The notes beneath the pieces are model-generated. The model made no database searches and was not told the DNA's origin. It was given only the letters and a program-made list of their open reading frames with translations. The position numbers and the translations under genes are program-made. A stretch of 64,000 nucleotides of DNA from the NCBI GenBank assembly GCA_011317545.1, contig WUJK01000002.1:1302001-1366000 (forward strand), read 5' to 3'. Below are positions 24,064 through 36,700 of the stretch, piece after piece (within the stretch, counting starts at the first letter, position 1; each line of letters starts with the position of its first letter). The stretch is from Coniella vitis. Lineage: Eukaryota > Ascomycota > Sordariomycetes > Diaporthales > Schizoparmaceae.

Positions 24064-25781
24064 ATGACTGATTTGTCACGCGATCTGCCGCACTTTCCTG
24101 TTAGCCAATATGCAAACCTCATCCCGGCTTTGGAAAAACACCAGGTGGTAAGGCACCACCAGCAGGGTCCGAACCTCTCCGTTTACGCGACAGAGAACTA
24201 ACACGCGGCCCCTGACAGACAACCACTGATTTGCTCACATTAGAAGTAGCAGATCTATGTAAGCGGACCCAGCTGCCACTGCTGGATCTCAGGCGACTAT
24301 GTAACGCCGTGCTGGAAGCACTGCACTCAGACCTGGGAGTCTCAGATGCCGCGAAAGGAGGCCGACCAGCCCCGGCGATCGCCAGTGACGATGGCAGTGA
24401 CGAGGGGGAAGAGGAGGCTGAGAGCCATCAGCGGCCATTGGCACGCCTTCCAGCGTCCACTTCTCAGCCACAATGGTCAACAATTAGCACCCTCGATTCA
24501 GCCCTCGACGCAACCCTCAATGGCGGCATTCCAACAAGCTACATCACTGAAATCGCGGGTGAAGCAGGCGCTGGAAAGACGCAGTTCCTTCTCTCCCTCC
24601 TTCTAGCAGTCCAACTCCCTCCACCTCATGGCACCGGCCGCCGCGCGCTCTACATCTCGACCGAAGCGCCACTCTCCACCCGCCGCCTCACACAAATGCT
24701 CAGACACAATCCCCTCCTGAGTTCCCTGCCCCCGAAAACGCCCACACCCTCTCTCGACAACATCATCAGCACAACAACACCCGACCTCGAGTCCCAAGAA
24801 CACATCCTTACCTACCAAGTGCCCGTCGAAGTCGAGCGCCGCAACATCGGCCTAATAGTCCTCGACAGCGTCGCAGCAAATTACCGTGCCGAGTTTGACC
24901 GCGGCGCCTCCGCCACAAAGTCAGCAGCATCCCAGAGCTCGAATATGGGCGCCCGTAGCGCGGAACTCGTGCGGCTCGGCATGCTTTTGCGTGATTTGGC
25001 GCGGAAGCACAATCTAGCTGTTGTTGTGTCGAACCAGGTGGCTGATCGGTTTCGCTCCTCGAGTGTGAGGAGTCCATTATTGTCGTCATCGCTGAGTAAG
25101 AGTCAGCCGCAAGCACCGCCTTCCTCAACACGGCCCAGTGATCGGAACTTGGCAACACCAGCTGTTCAAAGGGCGAAGGTAGGACGCATTGGAGTTGGCA
25201 TAGACGACTCGCCTCTCGCGGGGCGCGGTAATGGGAGTCCTTTGCCGCCACTACCCCCTGTGGAACCTACCTCCTCAGTACCTGATGGTTTGCTGCCGCA
25301 GTCCAGCATGTCTGTTCCTCAGGAGGACAAGGGAGGCACAGGAGAACAAGAGGACTCAGATGAAGAACCACCACCACCTATCCGACCACTTCCGCCGCCG
25401 CCGCCCGATGAGCTAGACTTGCCTCTCCTATCCGCGCCGCCCGCTTTACTGTTCGATCATCAACAGCGCTGGTTCACAGGCTGGGGCGATGACCCTGGCC
25501 AGGGGTCTCTCAAGACACCTAGTCTAGGCCTCGTCTGGGCGACGCAGCTTGCATGTCGAATCGTCTTGTTCAAGGCGCCGCGGTACGGACGGTCACGGTA
25601 TGCTAGAGATGAGGATGATGTCGGTGGCCATGCGACTATCAAAACGTGGCGGAGGTGGGCCAAGGTTGTGTTTGCGTCGCATGTTGCTGGGACGGGGCCG
25701 GGTTTAGATGGAGCGAGCGAGTTTGAGATCAATATGGGAGGGGTGAAGAGTGTGGTGAGGACGGGGAAGGATAATCGCTGA
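24064..25781 (+). CDS. RAD57: Rad57-like RAD51 paralogue
   Basis: Two exons (24064-24147 and 24219-25781) with a 71-nt intron give 548 residues. Rad57 acts with Rad55 to help load Rad51 on single-stranded DNA in homologous recombination; the closest animal relative is XRCC3. Exon 1 encodes a short N-terminal helix region (LIPALEKHQV) that continues into TTDLLTLEVADLCKR. The RecA-type core has Walker A GEAGAGKT (residues 142-149, lysine within GKT) and Walker B LIVLDSV near 240-246. A conserved ILTYQVPVEVERRNIGL stretch precedes Walker B. The C-terminal part has a long low-complexity proline/acidic insert (about residues 330-425). A conserved end region (GLVWATQLACRIVLFKAPRY) then follows, as in mould orthologues. 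It is convergent with RPC2. Confidence 0.92.
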
Positions 25782-26320
25782 ATAGAAGCTTAGGATAAAC
25801 GAGTGTTGTACGCCTGTTATAGACAACATATGAGGATACAATTCCAGTATAGACTTCATTGGCTACAGCTCTGTCTTCGAGGGTCAAACCCATCAATTGG
25901 AGCGTAGATGTGGTCTGCCAGCTGACTTCTATGACTGTCTGGTCTATAAGAAGACGGTATTCAGTCATTTGATCACGCGATGCTTGTTTGGTGTAGACCG
26001 AGACCAAAAACTGGCTCCAACAGACGGACGATTGTACTAGGCCCTCGCATTCTTAAAGTTACACTGGCACGATTGATTTAGAACAAGTATATCTGGATTC
26101 CTAACGTCATCATAATGATGAAGACTACTTATGATCCTATATACTAAGTAACACATTCATCCAGCCCCATCCCAAGGCCCCCAAACGCCGTGTCGCTGTG
26201 CAAAAGATGCCTTTTCTTCGTTTCTTTCTTTCTTATCTCGCCGCCACATCAACAATCTCGTTCACTCCTCCAACCACATACTACAGAAAGCTACCCCAGC
26301 ACGCAGTGTGTACGCATTGC
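25782..26320. other. Convergent intergenic region, RAD57 and RPC2 3' ends
   Basis: This 0.54-kb stretch holds the two 3' ends. It includes a CTTTCTTTCTT pyrimidine run near 26218-26234. No gene seen. Confidence 0.6.
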
Positions 26321-29300
26321 TCATCTAGGATGAGGAAACTCATCCTCCATCTGCAACCTCACACCAACATTCATCGAAATAAGCTCCTGCACCAACAACT
26401 TCGCCGCATACGGCATCGTCATCTGCGTCACCTCCCTCGTGCTCTTGCACGTCTGACAGTATCCCTTGTACCCAAACAAGCCACAACGCTGGCAAATATC
26501 AATACTCGTCCCGTCAGAGCTGTGCATGAGCCGCTCGAGCAACAGCTGCGAGGCGCCATAGGCAATCAGACAATCACGCTCCATTTCACCAAGACGCAAA
26601 CCGCCGTCGCGCGAACGACCTTCGGTAGGCTGTCGTGTGAGGATGGCGCGGGGGCCACGCGCACGCGAGTGCATCTTGTCTTGCACCATGTGCTTGAGAC
26701 GCTGGTAAAAGATGGGCCCGTTGAAGATGTAAGCTTCGAGGGGCTCGCCTGTGATGCCAGAGGTGAAGTAGTCTTTGCCTTCCCATGAGAAGCCGTAGTC
26801 GACGAGGACCTTGCTGACCTCCTCGACAGGGTGGGAGCGGAAGGCATCGCCATAACCGTACTTCTTGCGACCGTGGACAATGGAGGCTTTGCCTGTCAGA
26901 CACTCGAGAAGTTTGCCGACTGTCATGCGAGAGGGGAAACCGTGAGGGTTCATGATGATGTCGGGGACGAGGCCCTTGTCGCTAAAGGGGAGATCTTCCT
27001 GGTCAACAATGATGCCGACGACACCTTTCTGTCCGTGGCGAGAGGAGAACTTGTCGCCGAGCTCTGGTCGTCGCGTCTGGCGGGTCTGCACCTTGACCAG
27101 GACAGTTTCCTTCTCGGTTTGCGTGACGAGGACCTTGTCGATATAGGCCGGGTCTGGGATGCGGTACGAGATGGAGGTGTCGCGGAAGTCATTAGTTCCC
27201 TTGTCGCCGGGGATCGTGTTTTGGCCCGTGTCCAGCGGCGTCTCCTTCTTGATCATTGTCTCGCCGCTGTGAACCTGCCAGCCCACTCGTGCCAGACCGT
27301 CTGAGTCGAGGACCTCATGCTTGGCAATCTTTTGTTTGGTCATGGGGTCGATTTCGGGTTGTCCAACACGCTCTTGCCGACCGCTCATGTATCTCTGCAT
27401 TTCGGCAGTGTATTTGCGGAAGACTTGGCATCGTCCAAAGCCTCTGTCGCAGGATGCTTTGTTCAGAACCAAAGCATCTTCAATATCGTACCCAGAGTAA
27501 GACATGACGACGACTGTGGCGTTGTGACCGGCCGGTAGCTTGTCGTAACTCGTGAGCTCAATGGTCTTGCTGATGACCATTGGCCGCTGTGGATAGACCA
27601 AGGTGTAGAGAAGAGTATCGATTCTGTTGAACTGGTTGTATGCAATAGCACCAATGGCTTGTTTACCCATTGCACATTGGTACGTGTTACGAGGAGACTG
27701 GTTGTGGTGAGGGAAGGGGATAAGGCCAGCGACAGCACCGAGGACGGTAAAGGGCTCAATCTCGACATGCGTTGTACTTTGGGTAATGTCCGACTCGTAC
27801 AGGGCAATCAGGGTGTCGTTCTCTTCGTTAACATCGAGATACTCGACAACGCCGTTTCGGAGGAAGTCGTCGAATTCGACCTCGCCCTTTTGCAAGAGGC
27901 GGAGGTGCTTGGGGTGCAATGCCGACGCGCCGTTGTTGACAATGATATACGGCCGACAGACTCGTCCTTCATCAGTTGCAATGAAGATGGTTTTGAAATG
28001 GCCGTTGACGTTCAAGCTGACAAAAGGATCTATGAAACCACGGCGGCGCATCGTTCTGAATTTGGCGGCAAACCGCTTTGGATGACTCGTCAGCGCGTAC
28101 GGCGTACCGTTGACAGCAATCACATATGATCCCGGGTGATGTATCTCTGACCCAGCAAAGTTGCGAATGGGCTCCACTTCCGAGTCCATGGTTAGGATGA
28201 ATTTCTTGACAGGCTCCTCGCCAGACTCGACCGTGATATGTGTCATCAAAGCCAAGTTCTTGACCAGGCCACAAGCTTCTCCTTCTGGCGTATCTGATGT
28301 ACACAGCATACCCCATTGCGACGGCTGCAGAGCACGAGGTCCAGACACCTTTCGTGTCTTTTCAAACTGACTTGTGATTCTGGTCATCATTCCGAGCGCG
28401 GCGATATAACTCAGACGACTCAGCACGTGAGTGACTCCAGCTCGGTTCATGTTGAAACGCTTGACACTCCAATTACCCGACTGAATGGCCCGGTTCATGC
28501 CTTGCGTGATGTAGCTTCCAGAGGAACTGATGTGTGTGAGCGGGTCAAAAGCCACAGCTTTGGTGGGTTTCTTGAAGACCTTGTCAATCATGATCTTCAA
28601 ATTGCCCTGGAACTGCTTGAACAAATCTTCGAACAGAAGTGAAAGCATCTGCCCAGCCAATTCAAGCCGCTTGTTACCAACAAAGTCACGGTCGTCAACC
28701 AGTTTGGGGTCGTGCGCGGCCATGAGAACCCTGCGCACCATGGTGGCGACATAGACAGCCTTGGGGTAGAAGTCGAGCCCCTCGATGGGCACGTGGGCAA
28801 GCACGATGTTTGCAAGCGCGTCGAGACCCTCTTCGATATTGTTGCGGCGAGGGGCGGCACCGAACTGGTGTTTGCCTTTGGATCCCATCTTGACCCGAGT
28901 TCCAACGTACTCGAGTGCTTGTTGTTGTGTGAAGACGCCAACTCTAGTGGCCTCGTCAAAGTTGAGTGAAAAATCGTCCTGGTAGCGACCGTCCGGACCG
29001 GCTACAAGCTGCATAATCTCGTAGTCGGACAGTCCGCCGAGCGCCTTGAGCACAATGACGACAGGAACATCTTCCACCAAGATATTGTGCCTCAAGACTA
29101 TACGATCCTTTTTCATAATCACATATGTCTTTGACTTTCTTTCGTGGGTAGAACTCGTAACAGAGGCTTGAATCGTCTCCTTCTTGTCGTCTGCCTCCAC
29201 AATGACTCGGTTCTTGCTCAGCTGCTCCTGAATAAGAATGACTTTTTCCGTGCCTCCGATAATGAAGTAACCGCCTGGATCCAGAGGACACTCATTCATG

Positions 29301-29864
29301 AGCTCCATCTTAGCGTTGGTTGCGTTAGCCAGTACGCATTTCGAGCTCTTCAGCATGATGGGCATGCGCCCGAGCAGGACATTTCTCCGAATAATCTTCT
29401 TCCTGTCGCGAATGTAGGCAATATCGATGACGATAGGAGCGGCATAGGTCATGTCTCGCAGTCGACACTCCATTGGAGTGACATGGCTCTTGGCCTTGTA
29501 TGACGCCGCCTGGTCAGCCCGGGTCGGCATTTCAACTCGGATGTCGAGGAACTCGAGGTAGAAGCTGCTGTCGACATCGCTGCGGATGATACGGTTGGCC
29601 TTGAGGATATCCTTGATGTCTTGCTCGATAAAGTAGTTGTATGAATCGATGTGCTGCTTGATGAGGCCTGGAGGAGAAGAAGAGTGAGTCAAAACGGCCC
29701 GACGCATGGTAACTGGCAATGTTTTGGTGCTTACCCTTGACCTTCAAGAAGGCTGGCAGAAGCTGGTACTTGTCCTCCTTGGTGGAGATGGGGTCAGTCA
29801 GCTTCTTGCCATTATAAAAGGGCTCCAAGAGGGCCTCGAAGCCGTCGTCCTGGATCATAGGCAT
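26321..29864 (-). CDS. RPC2: RNA polymerase III second-largest subunit
   Basis: Two exons (29735-29864 and 26321-29667) with a 67-nt intron give 1158 residues, within the family range. This subunit (Rpc128/Ret1) forms half of the Pol III active centre and makes tRNAs and 5S rRNA. The N-terminal DGFEALLEPFYNGKKLTDPI and PTRADQAASYKAKSHVTPMECRLRDMTY segments are typical of Pol III rather than Pol I or II. The catalytic GDKFSSRHGQKG motif is present. A C-terminal zinc ribbon CQRCGLFGYKGYCQTC occupies residues 1102-1117. I place the start at the first ATG in frame (29864). The frame stays open upstream but without an ATG, and a second Met follows two codons later. A short upstream reading frame overlaps this start (see separate entry). 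Confidence 0.95.
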
Positions 29865-29881
29865 TTTGGCTTCCTTCCCAT
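29855..29881 (-). promoter_or_regulatory. Upstream ORF overlapping the RPC2 start
   Basis: An eight-codon ORF (MGRKPKCL) begins in a strong context, ACACCATGG, 17 nt before the RPC2 ATG and in another frame. Its TGA overlaps the second in-frame Met codon of RPC2 as ATGA. If the transcript starts upstream of 29881, ribosomes would meet this uORF first. An unseen upstream intron could remove it. Confidence 0.5.
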
Positions 29882-32800
29882 GGTGTCCCGGCGCGACAGC
29901 CAAGTTTTGCGGGTACCCGGGTCGTCCAAAGAATTTAGAGGCTTTTGGTGCTGCGCGAGGAGTTTCTGGGTCACCGGTTCCGATAAGATAAGAAAAAAAG
30001 AACCGGGGTCAGCGGGGTCTGCGGTGGACTAGCGCCACCTCGGTAGCGAGGCAGCGAAGGCTGCACAGGGCCTGGCTGACCCCTGTCGCGTACCAAGATC
30101 CTCTTGCGGTGTTTCTGAGTTGCCGGTACCTTTTTCTCGAGACGATCGAAAAAGCGAATCATGCAAAACAAGCCACTGAGTCTTATGGCAGGATTGAGAG
30201 TCTCGGCAGCTGAATGATAGCATCTCGTTGTTGTTGTTAAGGACTGTGTGATACTCGAGCGCAGTATAAGAAAACATGAGTAGCCTCAAGTCTTTAGGCT
30301 GACCAGGCCATGCCATAACGTCGGCCATCCAATGAGGTGAGCATACAGAAGCTGGAGCAGGGCGTGAACCATAGGAATCTTCCGGCCACAGCAGAGCTGA
30401 CGGTGAACCGTCCCGTAGGGCAATGATGTGAAATCCAGCCCACGCGAGAAATGACCGTAGATTCAGATTACGTGCATCCAGGGACATTTGGTCGACAACT
30501 ATTCTTCTGTGCCCTCTTAAATAGACAATAATCCGGACGTTACAAGTCTTTGCGTAACATCTAACTTCAGACTACAGCTCATGGGTCTCATTCATCTTTT
30601 CATAAGTTGTCTTCAAAAAAAACGATATTCAAGCGACAAAACCACAACACATTTTAACATTTTGCTCTGCAACTGCAGCCCTACTTGTAGATACAGGTGT
30701 GACTTACTCGTCACCCCCCTCTCTGTTCGCTTGGCTGCTTGGCTGCCTGGACGGCTGTTAGTATTAGACGCACGTCAAAAGTCGGTGAACAAGAGGCCGG
30801 TGTTGAGCTTCATTCGCCACCTCCACTTCCTCATTCTCCTGCTTCTCGTCGCTGATTCAGGGTGGGTGATTCCATTTGAGCAGCGACGACGAAGGGGGGC
30901 CAAGAATGCCAGCAAGGCACGGGAGGAGTGGCCGTTTCCCGCGTTGACTGGCACCGATGTTGATACGTACCTTGGTTGTGCAGTACTACACTATGTGAGA
31001 TTGTTCGCAAGTCCACCGCACGATGGAAGTCCTGTTGGGCAGACCCTGAATGAGACCAAGTCAAAGTACAATATCAGACCAGAAACCTGCCCCGGCCGTG
31101 CTCTGCACCAAGAGCAGTGAGACGCATCAGTTGTGGCGCTTGGCATATACTGTGTATGGTGACATTCAGGCACACAATGATCCACCCGTCAAGTCTGAAT
31201 ACATAGTAGGACCCCAATGACGCGATACATGTAACTCCCCAAGGAGGTGGAGACCTGGGGACTTTGGTCATCCAGGCCGGATTTGCATCTCTTAAGTTAA
31301 CAACCCTCATTCTGCCCCGAGTTCTGTTCTGCCTGGATGATCTGCCAGCCTGCCAACCCAGACGGCGGTTCGGCATGACAAGGGCAGAACAGAGAGAGAA
31401 ACCTGGCTGGATCTGCGGCTTTGGCCCGTTCTCGGCTGGGGCGGGGGGGCGTCCAGCCTGTACTATGTCGGTATGGTACTCTGTCAATTCTTTCTGACTT
31501 GCCTTATTGGGCAGTCCGGCCTGAGAATCTGTATGGAACATACATGAGCAGGATGATGTTTGTGTGCTACGAAAGGCCGATTTCCTGCCACGGCGGCTTG
31601 GTACTCGTGTGAAGTACATAGTAGTGTGTGCCATGGTACCCCGGATAGTGCATTGTACTATCCTGTACATAGCAAGCGCATGTGCAAAGACAATCGACCC
31701 ATCTAGGGGCAAGGTTGTCATGTAGATTATCAATTCGAGCATCTCAATGGTCAAGCCAAGCCAGCTTTTTTGACACTTGAACTTGTAGATATACAATAGT
31801 ATAGTGCTATACTTGCTCTCACTTTGCTCTCGCTCCCTCACATCCACGTTCCATTCTCATGCAGGTGGAGATATACGTGGTCAAGATGAGGTTACACGCG
31901 AGCAGGTTATAGTTTCAGGAACCCAAGATATAAAATGCGGGCGCATGCTGCATCGCCTGTCGGAGGCGCGCAGTGGGTAGCGCCGCTGCAGGAGGACCCA
32001 AACAGGCCCCCATCGACCTCGATTGTGCCGGTTGACGATCCCTCCACAGTGTTAGTCTGGTGTACATAGTACTGCAGCTTGTACTTCGCAGGAGAGATGC
32101 TATTCGTAACCGAGCCGCTGCATATGGGTGTCGTCAACCACCGAAGGCCCCTCCTTCCCACCCCCAACCGCCCATGCAGCAACCAGCCAGACAGTGTCCA
32201 CCCAGGAAAAGCATACAATCGGACTTTCAGACCATCAGACAATCAGACAGGCATGAGGTTAGCCAGCATTGCAGGTTGATAGTCCCGGATTCTCTCCACA
32301 CCGCCGCCGACAGGTTGATTGGGGCCTCTGGTCAACCAATACGCTATACATTGACGCATCATGAAGGCCCCTGTCCAAAAAGATTTTGAGGTGCGCAAAG
32401 CAGCCTACAATGCTCGATTAGTGCCATAGCATGGGCTCAAGGGAGGTCTAAGTGAAATTGACGAGCCCACCATTGCGATAGAGTGGCGGAGCACAAGTGC
32501 ATGCCCAGAGACCTTGAAGGCGGCTCCTGTAGCTGGTCTGTTTCGTCCAGTCGCCCCTTTCCGCTATGCACCCAGGCTTGAATTAGAGCATGACACTATG
32601 TACATACGCCGTGAGCATCAAGACTTGCTCGATGTATGCCGCCTCCCAGGCAATTAATGTAGTGGCAGGCTGTTGCAGAGAAGGGAAAAAGGATGGCTGC
32701 AGAAGGAAGCAAGCGCACAGTGAGTTGTCCGCCCTCTGGCTAGGCTTGTCAGGGTCCTTGTGTGCAGGGTCCAGGGTGCCCTAGCCAGACGGTCATACTA

Positions 32801-33791
32801 TGTACTATAGGCTAGCCCTCAGCGTACCTGCCCAGGCACGGAACAACCACCGTTCAGAGGGCCATAATATTAAAATACTCTACATAGTACTCGGTCCTGA
32901 CTGCCATGGCACCCAAGCCAAGGCGACCGAACTTTGGAGCTGCCACTTTTTCTCCACAATCCCCTGGCCTGGCCCACGTTTGCCTTCTCCAGGCCCTGTG
33001 CTGTAGACGCTGGTGCAGCAGATGCAGCGCTTGCCCCTCGACTGACTGACTGACTGACTGACTGATAGGCGACGGGCTCCTTCGTTCACGTCCTCACTGG
33101 CGCAAGTCATCTCGTCCCCTCCTCTGTTGCTGCTGCTGCGGTTGCTGCTGGTGCCGTTCTCGTGCCGTTCTCGCTCGGCCGGCTGTCTTTCTCGCCTCCC
33201 CCTCCACACTCATTTATCCCCATTGTTGATCACGGCTTGCCCTTCTCTGCGCTTACGTTTCGCTCTTCGTGCTGCTCCTGGCTCTCCAGGGCGCAAAGTG
33301 TGCAATATTATTGTCTAGGTGAGTCGCCCCCCGCCCTTCGCAGCCAGCTGTGCTGCTCAGCTTTGGGACTCCGGAGCCTTCCAATCGCCCCTCATTGCCT
33401 GACGGCCATTGCTTCACTTTTGGGCCGGCTGTGTGGACTTGAAGCCTGTGCTGGGCCTCTGTGAGCTCTCTTTGCGGCATATCGAGCCGCACAATGCAGA
33501 CAGCAACCGCGTCCCCGCGCCCAGCGACTGATGCGACAAGAGACATACTCCCAAGCCCTGCCCAGGCCAAGCCTGCAATGCCGTGCCCTGCACGCACCCC
33601 ACTCTCGAGCAGCAAGGGCCCGACACAAGGCTGCCTCAGGTCTTTTGTGGACTCACAATGCTAACAATGCTTTGGTTGAGCACAGATCATAGCATTCGGT
33701 GCCATTCCGGCCGTGTACCAACAGTGTAATCCAAGAATAACAAAGCTCCGAGCATAAATTCGATCCGGCTGAGGTGGCTGGCGTCTCCACG
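29882..33791. other. Gene-poor divergent region between RPC2 and the PUF gene
   Basis: About 3.9 kb without a gene I can support. It contains five exact TACTATGTA-type words (31200, 31615, 32063, 32796, 32881), a (GACT)n microsatellite at 33040 and CTG-rich DNA at 33125-33155. An ATG-started frame of 179 codons at 30581-31120 and one of 152 codons at 30029-30487 (minus) have no recognisable domain. The last 700 bases are pyrimidine-rich and probably form the PUF promoter and long 5' leader. A GTGAGT at 33319 could start a leader intron. Confidence 0.5.
33040..33064. repeat. (GACT)n microsatellite
   Basis: Six tandem GACT units occur in the non-coding region upstream of the PUF gene, perfect over 25 bases. 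Confidence 0.9.
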
Positions 33792-36700
33792 ATGGACCCC
33801 AATGAGTTGCGATTCCGAGCCCAGCAGTCTCCTCGGAGTGATGCCACCACCATGAACTCGCTCGTCTCCCCTCCGCGCAACCGTCTCTCCCAGACCTTCC
33901 AGCAATCCGTCCAAGACCCTCGATCCAATCTCTCCCGCCGATTCACCACCGACTCGGGGCGTGTACCAACATTGTCTTCAAATATTGGCCCTCGTGGCCC
34001 GGAACAAGAGTATCAGGTGCGTTGTTCCGTTGTCTGTGCGGCTTACAGTTTTGTGGCGCAACTCCCAAGACAAATGACAGATCTGCCATTGTTGTGCGCT
34101 GGTCTGGTGGTCCTCATATCTTTGGCTGACTTTGGATTAGGAGATGCAGCGTTTGCAATTGGTGCGTATGTCTTGATTCATTGGCCTGGGACGTTGCTGC
34201 GATGGCACAGAGTACCAGTCAAATGATGACAAAAGAGAAGGAAGCAAGCATAAATGGCGGCGGGCGTGGACAAAAGCAACCTCGCTAACAGCGCAATAGA
34301 TAGAAAAGAAACGAATGGAGTATGAGAAAATCCGGGAACAGAAGCGGCTTTTCGAGGCCGAGATGGTCAAGCACGAAGTCGAGCTCTCGCAGATGATGGA
34401 AGAACATGGCAGACTCGCGGGGCATCAATCAGAGCCGACCACACCTCCAGAGTACCGTGAGACGCCGACAGGTTTTCCTTCTCTCTTTTCTCGGCCGAAT
34501 CGGTATTCGCTGTCAAGCTTGACGTCGCCACCGGGGCTAGCGAACCGATCAGCGCGTTCAGGCTCTGTACTGGCATCTCCCCAATCGGGCATGCCGCTGA
34601 ATCGTTTTGCATTTGACGACCAATTGCCATCATGGTCTCAGCAAATGTCACGGAGGAACAGTGACGAAGACGAGAAGGAGGAGGCTGTACGCCAGGACCC
34701 TACCTCTCATCGGTCGACTAATGCGTACGTGAACCCTTTGTTTCTGGTTGTGATGTCCTGCAACATTTCTTATGGGAAGCAACGCGAGTTGTTCGGCGGC
34801 TATTTCTGGTCTGTGTCGTGTTTCAATGATTCAATAACTCCCCAACAAATCATAATAGAAGGCGAACGCGCTGGGCGGGCGAGAGCTAGGCTTTTGCAAG
34901 CTGCAGCAGCCTAAGGGCGAGCAAGGTTCCAGGGGCTGAAGTCAGTCATCGAATTTGATTCATCACGGAGTGCTCACCCAATGGTTCCCTGTACCATTGT
35001 TCTGTGAGCCTCCAGTCGGTTCTAGGTTTTGCTCAGTGAGCCTGGCAAGGGTTGATCAATGTTTTGCCATTGTTCACTTATCGAGATAAGACCATTGTTG
35101 CCTATTCGCACGGGCATATTGTCTATATATCACGTCTTTTTAAAAAGGCAAGAGACTTGCGGGCATGCAAATGAGACACACCCAACAGTCACAGGCCTTG
35201 ACTTGATTCATCGTCTTGGACGAGTCAACCCTTTGAGATGCACCTCTCTCAGCCTTCCTACTTCTTTGACTGGGACATTTTCTTCCATGCCCGTCTGCAC
35301 TTCTTCCTTTCCTAATAACGGTCATCTTTCTTCCTCGCGCTGTACCATCGCTTGCCTATTCGCGTCTCGTTCTTTCGTCACTTCGCGTTCTCAAATACTG
35401 CGAACACACGTCTGCTCTTTTGTAACATTGCCTCATTATCTGGACCGTTTTGAAACCTTTGCTAACGTGGTTACAAACAGGGTCAACCGCTACTCCATGC
35501 CAGTAACCAAGTCTCGCACTGGTTTCTACGATATCAGTCTTGACCAAGCCAACACGACCGGGTTTCTATTTGGCGATGACGACAGCTCCCAAGAAGCCAG
35601 CCTCTACACGCAAAGCAACATCGAGGACAACTTTCCCACCCTCGTTTCACGGCCAAACATGGTGAGTTTTGGATTGGCGATTCTATTCTGACACTGTTCC
35701 AACATTATCTTGGGAGTCATGTGACAGCAAGTGCTGTTGACTAGCGTATCAAGAGCCAGCAGAGACTGGCGATTTGAAACGGGAGTCATATGGTTGCACA
35801 CTTTGGGTTTCTTTCTTGATCTCCTCGCGTTATCTTTGCAGTCTCTGTCATTTTCGCTCAAGTCTGTCAAATTTGACCTTCACCTGCCAGCTCTACTGGG
35901 ACACTCATACCTTATCACACGCCATCACGCAAGCAAGCAATTGCGCCTAGACGCGTCGTAGGCTTTCCTCGACCCTTCAACTACCGAGCCCTTTCTTCAG
36001 CACTTTGCACCTTCCAAGTTTGCAGCCGTAACAGCTGTTGCTTTCCCAGCGATTCATCGCTTGCATTGCACAAGGCCCAAGTCGAGCAATGCTCGTCTTA
36101 GCCACAACCTTCCCCTGCCCTTCTCAAACAGACCAGTCTTCGCCTTTCCGGACCTATTGCGAAAGATTTACTAACAACTTGATTAAAGACCTCCGTTGTC
36201 AACGATAATTCAAGTATTGGTGGCCGACCTGCCACCTATCGCCACTCAGTCGAAATGAAGAGCATCGATCAAAAGTTTGTCGAGGGCGTTCCCGACAACA
36301 CTGCTACGGTCAACACGGCGAGTGTGCTTGCTACGCCTCCTAAGCTGCAGGCATCATTCTCTGCGAACGACGTACCTACCCTCAAGACTGTTTCGGGTGC
36401 CACTGTCGGCAGCACTCAGAATCACGCCGCCCAGCAACACCTGCACAACCACAACGCTAGCATGGGCCGCATTCCTGCTAGCGCCTTGTCCAACCGTCAC
36501 AGCCGCGAACTCTCTACGGATGGTCGTGACAATATGTCTGCCGTCAGCTACCAGTCGCTGAGCTCCACCCTGCATGCCAATGCCACCCCTTTTGGACCTG
36601 GGCCTGGACCTGTTCTTGGCCAATCCAGTGTCCTTCACTTGTCAGGCCCTGCAGTTTCTCAAGGAGGTGGCATTTCCCAGGCTGCCAATCTCGCTCAACC

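Noticed and set aside
30581..31120. A 179-codon plus-strand frame starting with ATG
   Set aside because: It has a hydrophobic stretch in the middle but no signal-peptide layout, no family resemblance and no supporting intron or promoter signals. It is not excluded, only unsupported.
31074..31847. A 257-codon minus-strand frame in the gene-poor region
   Set aside because: It starts at GTG rather than ATG, has no domain, and contains two copies of the dispersed TACATAGTA word that otherwise avoids coding DNA.
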